A stretch of 64,000 nucleotides of DNA from Curtobacterium citreum (lineage in GTDB: Bacteria > Actinomycetota > Actinomycetes > Actinomycetales > Microbacteriaceae). The stretch covers positions 2,790,001-2,854,000 of the forward strand of contig NZ_VFMQ01000001.1 of assembly GCF_006715175.1 (NCBI RefSeq), given 5' to 3'. Position 1 is the first letter of the stretch, and each line of letters begins with the position of its first letter. The notes under the pieces were generated by a model that had not been told where the DNA came from, ran no database searches, and saw nothing but the letters and a program-made list of their open reading frames with translations. The translations under genes were made by a program, and so were the position numbers. This document shows positions 60,292 through 64,000 of the stretch, piece after piece.

Positions 60292-60363
60292 CGGCCTCTG
60301 CAACCCCTGTCGCGCCTCCCGTCCGCTCCCCGGCCCCGTGCCGGGCCGCAGCGACAGGTGTGC

Positions 60364-60385
60364 TGCACGTTCGTGCACGTAGGTT
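60364..60385 (+). promoter_or_regulatory. SorC operator site 2 in the glpD promoter
   Basis: TGCACGTTCGTGCA (60364-60377) ends 2 bp before TAGGTT (60380-60385), the likely glpD -10. A bound regulator would cover the spacer between -35 and -10 and block polymerase. Transcription would start near 60392, giving a leader of about 60 nt with an AGGAAG ribosome site. Confidence 0.65.
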
Positions 60386-60454
60386 GCCCGACCTCCCACC
60401 GAGGCGCACGATCGGAGTCGACCCCACGGAACCGACCCAAGGAAGCGACGCACC

Positions 60455-62200
60455 ATGTCGAAGAAGACGCAGCCCCGGAACACGGTGACCGCGCTCACCG
60501 AGCGCCCCAACGCCCAGGTCCTCATCGTCGGTGGCGGCATCAACGGCATCGCCACCTTCCGCGACCTCGCCCTGCAGGGCGTCGACGTCGTGCTCGTCGA
60601 GCGCGGCGACTACGCCGGCGGCGCCTCGGCCGCGTCCAGCCACATGATCCACGGCGGCATCCGCTACCTGGAGAACGGCGAGTTCCGCCTGGTGCGCGAG
60701 AGCGTGCAGGAGCGCAACGGCCTGATCCGCATCGCGCCGCACTACGTGAAGCCGCTGCAGACGACGATGCCGATCTTCTCGACGTTCTCCGGCATCATGA
60801 ACGCCCCGCTGCGCATGCTCACGCACAAGCAGCGCTCGACCAAGGAGCGCGGCGCCGCGCTCATCAAGATCGGCATGACGATCTACGACTCCTTCTCGCG
60901 CGACGGCGGCTCGGTGCCGAAGCACCGCTTCCTCACGAAGAAGGCCGCGCTGGCCGACATGCCCGCGCTCAACAAGGACCTGAAGTACACGGGCACCTAC
61001 TACGACGCGTCCGTGCACGAGCCGGAGCGCCTGGCGCTTGACGTGCTCAAGGACGGCCTCGCAGCAGCGAAGGGCTCCGGCAGCGCCGCGACCGCCCGCT
61101 CCGTCAACTACGTCGAGGCAGCCGGCACCCGCGACGGCGGTGTCGTGCTCCGCGACCGCGAGACCGGCGAGGAGTTCGTCTTCTCGGCCGAGGTCGTCGT
61201 GAACGCCTCCGGCCCCTGGACCGACCTGACGAACCAGGCGTTCGGCGGCGAGACGAAGTTCATGGGCGGCACGAAGGGCTCGCACATCGTCGTCGACAAC
61301 CCCGAGCTCCTCGAGGCGACGAAGGGCCGCGAGCTGTTCTTCGAGAACAACGACGGCCGCATCGTCCTCATCTACCCGCTGAAGGGCCGGGTGCTCATCG
61401 GCACGACGGACATCGACGCCGACCCGTCGCAGCCGGCGGTGTGCACCGAGGAGGAGGTCGACTACTTCTTCGGGCTCGTCAAGCACGTCTTCCCGCAGAT
61501 CGCGCTCGACCGCGACCACATCGTGTACCGCTACTCCGGCATCCGCCCGCTCCCCCGCCACGAGGACACCGCCCCCGGCTTCGTGTCCCGCGACTACCGG
61601 ATCGTCGACACCCCGATCGCCGGCCTGCCCGGCACGACCGTGCTCTCGCTCGTCGGCGGCAAGTGGACGACGTTCCGTGCCCTCGCCGCGCACCTGTCCT
61701 CGGACGTCACGACGAAGCTCGGCGTGGACCGGAAGGTCGACACGACGGGCATGCCGATCGGCGGCGGCAAGGACTTCCCGACGACCGACGCCCAGCGCGC
61801 GCTGTGGATCAAGTCGCACCGGGACGGTCTCGACGAGCAGCTCGTCGACGGCCTGCTCGAGCGCTACGGCACCCGTGCGGCCGAGGTCGTGGACGTCCTG
61901 ACCGACGGCCCGGTCGAGCCGCTCGAGTCCGACCCGACGCTCACCCGTGCCGAGGTCGCGTACTTCGCCGAGCACGAGCAGGCGGTCCACCTGGTGGACG
62001 TGGTGCTCCGCCGCACGAACCTGGCGTTCGTCGGCGGCGTCACGATCGACCTGCTCGACGAGCTGGCCGACGTCCTCGCCGGTGCGCTCGGCTGGACGGC
62101 CGAGGAGCGCGCGGACGAGGTCCAGCGCACGCTCGACGTCCTGCGCGAGTCGCACGGCGTGATCGTGCCGCTGCACACGTCGGCGGCGCAGCCCGCGTAG
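60455..62200 (+). CDS. glpD: Glycerol-3-phosphate dehydrogenase GlpD
   Basis: A 581-residue membrane-associated flavoprotein that oxidises glycerol 3-phosphate to dihydroxyacetone phosphate and reduces quinone. The FAD motif is IVGGGINGIATFRDLALQG; SHMIHGGIRYLE and YSGIRPLPRHEDTAPGFVSRD (in part) bind substrate; the C-terminal helical cap follows at about 430. Codon choice is strongly biased (GAAG-free, CGC/CTC-rich), suggesting good expression. ATG at 60455 follows AGGAAG by 9 nt. Two palindromes follow. Confidence 0.96.
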   Translation: MSKKTQPRNTVTALTERPNAQVLIVGGGINGIATFRDLALQGVDVVLVERGDYAGGASAASSHMIHGGIRYLENGEFRLVRESVQERNGLIRIAPHYVKPLQTTMPIFSTFSGIMNAPLRMLTHKQRSTKERGAALIKIGMTIYDSFSRDGGSVPKHRFLTKKAALADMPALNKDLKYTGTYYDASVHEPERLALDVLKDGLAAAKGSGSAATARSVNYVEAAGTRDGGVVLRDRETGEEFVFSAEVVVNASGPWTDLTNQAFGGETKFMGGTKGSHIVVDNPELLEATKGRELFFENNDGRIVLIYPLKGRVLIGTTDIDADPSQPAVCTEEEVDYFFGLVKHVFPQIALDRDHIVYRYSGIRPLPRHEDTAPGFVSRDYRIVDTPIAGLPGTTVLSLVGGKWTTFRALAAHLSSDVTTKLGVDRKVDTTGMPIGGGKDFPTTDAQRALWIKSHRDGLDEQLVDGLLERYGTRAAEVVDVLTDGPVEPLESDPTLTRAEVAYFAEHEQAVHLVDVVLRRTNLAFVGGVTIDLLDELADVLAGALGWTAEERADEVQRTLDVLRESHGVIVPLHTSAAQPA

Positions 62201-62217
62201 TCGGTCGCGACCACCCC

Positions 62218-62263
62218 ACGGACGGGAGGCACGGTGCCAGCTGGCACCGTGCCTCCCGTCCGT
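62218..62263. terminator. 46-bp perfect palindrome after glpD
   Basis: 62218-62240 is the exact reverse complement of 62241-62263, with no spacer. The surrounding 62206-62265 is nearly identical to 8638-8696 after metI. Confidence 0.8.
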
Positions 62264-62322
62264 CGTGTGGTCACGTCTGCTGCAGCGCGACGCCGCGCCC
62301 GGCGCCGAGACGCCGACTCGTC

Positions 62323-62356
62323 CGCGAGACGCCGCCGGATCCGGCGGCGTCTCGCG
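62323..62356. terminator. 34-bp perfect palindrome before the phosphatase stop
   Basis: 62323-62339 and 62340-62356 are exact reverse complements centred on GGATCC. An outer CTCGTC/GACGAG pair extends it with a bulge. It lies 23 bp from the stop of the converging phosphatase gene and probably ends that transcript. Confidence 0.75.
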
Positions 62357-62378
62357 GCGACGAGTGCGCCTCGCCGCG

Positions 62379-63035
62379 CTAGAACCGCTCGCCGGTCGGG
62401 TCCTGCGCCGTGCGGTCGACGAGCTCGTCGCCGCCGACCGGCTCACCCTCCCAGTCGACCAGGCGCCACCCGTCGGCGGTCGAGCCCTCGAGCTCGACGA
62501 TGCCGGTGTTCTCGAGGTTGCGCTTCGTCCCGAACTCGTCCGGGGTGTTCTGCGCGACGGCACTCGCCCACGTCCGGATCGCCGCGCCGTGGCTGACGAC
62601 CGCGGCGACCGCGACGCCGGTGGCCTCGACCTGCCGGATCGCGCCCTCGTAGCGGGCGAAGAACTCCTCGCCGCTCTCGCCGCCGGGCATCCGGCTGGCC
62701 CGGTCCCCCGCCGACCAACCGTGCACGGTCGAGATGTACAGCTGCACCGAGACCCGGTCGCGCTTGCCCTGGGTGTCGCCGGCCTCGATCTCGCGCAGCC
62801 CGTCGAGCACGACCGGCTCGAGCCCGAGCGCGGCGGCGAGGGGCGCGGCGGTGACCTGCGTTCGGACCATCGACGAGACGAAGAGCCGCTCGATCCCACG
62901 GTCGGCAAGGGCGCCCGGCAGCGCCGCGGCCTGCTGCTGCCCGAGGTCCGTCAACCCCGGACCGGGGACGGCGGCGTCGAGCACGCCGTCCACGTTGGCG
63001 GGGGTCTGACCGTGACGGATGAGCAGGAGTCGCAT
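62379..63035 (-). CDS. Histidine phosphatase (phosphoglycerate mutase-like) family protein
   Basis: A 218-residue cytosolic phosphatase. LLIRHGQTPANV holds the phospho-accepting histidine, SSMVRTQVTAAPLA the second arginine, and VVSHGAAIRTW the second histidine. Substrate unknown. ATG at 63035 lies 6 nt after TAGGGT (63042-63047, reverse strand). Confidence 0.92.
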   Translation of the reverse strand: MRLLLIRHGQTPANVDGVLDAAVPGPGLTDLGQQQAAALPGALADRGIERLFVSSMVRTQVTAAPLAAALGLEPVVLDGLREIEAGDTQGKRDRVSVQLYISTVHGWSAGDRASRMPGGESGEEFFARYEGAIRQVEATGVAVAAVVSHGAAIRTWASAVAQNTPDEFGTKRNLENTGIVELEGSTADGWRLVDWEGEPVGGDELVDRTAQDPTGERF

Positions 63036-63064
63036 GGACCCACCCTAGGAGAGGGCCGCCGACG

Positions 63065-63187
63065 TCAGCCCTGCCGCGCCTTCCATCGCGGGTCCCGCTT
63101 GTTGATGACGTACACGCGGCCGCGGCGTCGCACGATCTGCGAGCCGGGGATCTTCTTGAGCGCCTTGAGCGAGTTGCGGACCTTCAC
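63065..63187 (-). CDS. rpmJ: Ribosomal protein bL36, zinc-independent (Cys-free) paralogue
   Basis: A 40-residue protein: [38 protein letters not shown]. The four zinc ligands (three Cys, one His) of normal bL36 are all absent, marking it as the YkgO-like C-minus form that replaces the zinc-binding copy when zinc is scarce. GTG at 63187 follows AAGGAGA by 3 nt. The Zur-type box 29 bp upstream explains its control. Confidence 0.95.
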   Translation of the reverse strand: MKVRNSLKALKKIPGSQIVRRRGRVYVINKRDPRWKARQG

Positions 63188-63215
63188 GGGTCTCCTTCCT
63201 GCACCGACTCCTTGT

Positions 63216-63230
63216 TGAGAACGGTTGTCA
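63216..63230. promoter_or_regulatory. Zur box shared by rpmJ and the COG0523-like gene
   Basis: TGAGAACGGTTGTCA is a 7-1-7 palindrome with one mismatched pair and fits the actinobacterial Zur pattern TGANAA-N3-TTNTCA. It sits just upstream of TAGGCT (63233-63238), the -10 of the plus-strand gene, and between that and rpmJ, so zinc-bound Zur would repress both. Confidence 0.75.
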
Positions 63231-63245
63231 TGTAGGCTACCCGAC

Positions 63246-64000
63246 ATGCGCCCTGCAGCAACCACCCTCGTCACCGCCCTGCACGATGCCGACGCAGTCC
63301 GCGTCGCGCGCCGGATCGGCAGCGGCCACCGGATGCACGTCCAGGGCGATGCCCTCGCGGCGGCCAGGGGCATCGCCGCGCGACGCGACCAACTCGACCG
63401 CGTGTGCGGACCGGACGCCGACCACGACCTCGTCGTCACGCTCGCGCCGGAGGTGGACGTCCGCGCGGTCGGGATGCTCCTCGCGAACGCCGCCCGTTCG
63501 GAGACCGGCGACGACCGGGTCCTGCGCCACGTGGTCGCCGTGCTCCGGGCGGACGACGTCGCCCACCTGCTCTGGTCGGACGTGGACGACGCCTTCGTGG
63601 CCGCTGAGCGCGTGGTGGCCCTCGTCGAGTACGCGACCGTGGTCGCGCTCGACCGACTCGAGCCACTCTCCGGCCGTCGTCGTCGGGCGCTCGTGGCGTT
63701 GCTCCACCGCATGGCTCCGCAGGCGGCGATCGTCACGGCACCCGCCGTCAGGGGGCCGCTCGACCTGCCGGCGTCGAACGGCGGCGCCGCCCGCCTGCTG
63801 GCCTCCGGCGCCGGCTGGATGCGCGCACTGTCGAGCGACGCCGGCCGGACCGACACCGGGCGAGGGCCGCAGGACGACCTGGTGACGATGCGGTACCGCG
63901 AGCCGCTGCCGTTCCACCCCGGGCGACTCGCCGACGTCATCGCGAACGACCTCGCCGCGGGCGCGAACGGGCGGGTCCTGCGCTCGAAGGGGTTCTTCCG
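63246..64000 (+). CDS. Degenerate COG0523/CobW-like protein without GTPase motifs, 3' end cut
   Basis: 251 codons are visible. The layout follows the COG0523 zinc chaperone GTPases: a strand [15 protein letters not shown] in place of the E-T-S/T-G-x-x-x-P region, [21 protein letters not shown] where the family has Q-x-x-x-A-D-x-x-x-x-N-K-x-D, and a CobW C-terminal domain ([23 protein letters not shown]). But there is no Walker A loop at all near the N-terminus ([16 protein letters not shown]) and N-K-x-D is replaced by L-D-R-L-E. It is probably a GTP-blind paralogue made under zinc shortage. ATG at 63246 lies 7 nt after TAGGCT. Confidence 0.8.
   Translation, partial: MRPAATTLVTALHDADAVRVARRIGSGHRMHVQGDALAAARGIAARRDQLDRVCGPDADHDLVVTLAPEVDVRAVGMLLANAARSETGDDRVLRHVVAVLRADDVAHLLWSDVDDAFVAAERVVALVEYATVVALDRLEPLSGRRRRALVALLHRMAPQAAIVTAPAVRGPLDLPASNGGAARLLASGAGWMRALSSDAGRTDTGRGPQDDLVTMRYREPLPFHPGRLADVIANDLAAGANGRVLRSKGFF

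Noticed and set aside
62206..62265. Insertion sequence or MITE ends
   Set aside because: The palindrome has no target-site duplication and no transposase or internal sequence; treated as a repeated terminator.
59303..62908. Minus-strand frame of 1201 codons spanning glpD
   Set aside because: Only the last 320 codons are the SorC regulator; the upstream part is antisense to glpD and the phosphatase frame.

Overview
The window is a gene-dense, very GC-rich chromosomal segment with no phage, transposase, plasmid, CRISPR, tRNA or rRNA sequence. GC-ending codons, many GTG starts, ATGA/GTGA gene junctions, a SufS-SufU pair, a linked NrtR-NadA pair and many apparently leaderless genes point to an actinobacterium. 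The overall gene set looks like Microbacteriaceae, most like Curtobacterium; the genus is an inference, not shown by a marker gene.

Layout. 1-1908 (-): NAD synthesis (nadA, cut by the window edge) behind its NrtR-type repressor. 2010-8631: acylphosphatase, two-domain and single enzymes (MFS pump, alditol oxidase, 2H phosphoesterase) and a methionine ABC importer (metQNI). 8632-9001: non-coding, holding a palindromic terminator and two 121-bp tandem repeat units. 9002-11338 (-): endonuclease/phosphatase-like protein and a second MFS pump. 11477-16893 (+) plus ridA (-): a translationally coupled catabolic operon (fold-III PLP deaminase, IclR, KDG-type kinase, KDPG-type aldolase, N-acyl-D-amino-acid deacylase) whose steps fit degradation of N-acetyl-D-glucosaminate, an oxidised chitin unit. 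17523-28945: single-gene units (mannosyltransferase-like membrane protein, flavin enzymes, SDR, GDSL lipoprotein, TANGO2-like protein, CoaBC, DUF2071/DUF1810, GntR and MarR regulators).

29243-34986: a secreted transglycosylase-like protein; an ECF sigma operon with an Asp23 protein and a 58-residue leading gene; MOSC, MmcQ and Excalibur proteins; cysK-cysE. 35189-37321: dipeptidase and an acetyltransferase fired from a 37-bp divergent promoter. 37288-44520 (-): a complete allantoin-use operon (NCS1 permease, racemase, allantoinase, ureidoglycine transaminase, allantoate amidohydrolase, RpiR regulator) in which almost every stop overlaps the next start. 44705-49606 (-): Fe/Mn exporter of the VIT family with a DtxR-type box, flavin monooxygenase, SufS-SufU, orphan antitoxin-like protein. 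49731-58161: ClC channel, GH36 alpha-galactosidase with a LacI-type operator, CorA, TspO-like protein, alanine dehydrogenase, FAD-linked oxidase. 58212-62200: AraC regulator, SorC regulator and glpD, with two matching palindromes in the SorC-glpD gap. 62379-64000: histidine phosphatase, then a Zur-box between a zinc-free bL36 paralogue and a COG0523/CobW-like protein that has lost its GTP-binding motifs.

Two patterns run through the whole window. First, about fifteen genes carry a TASSST-like -10 hexamer exactly 6-7 nt before the start codon, so transcription and translation probably begin together. Second, a short family of sequences sharing the core GGAGGCACG (flanked as GGCCT/GGCCG/GGACG) recurs in terminators, promoters and inside coding regions on both strands.
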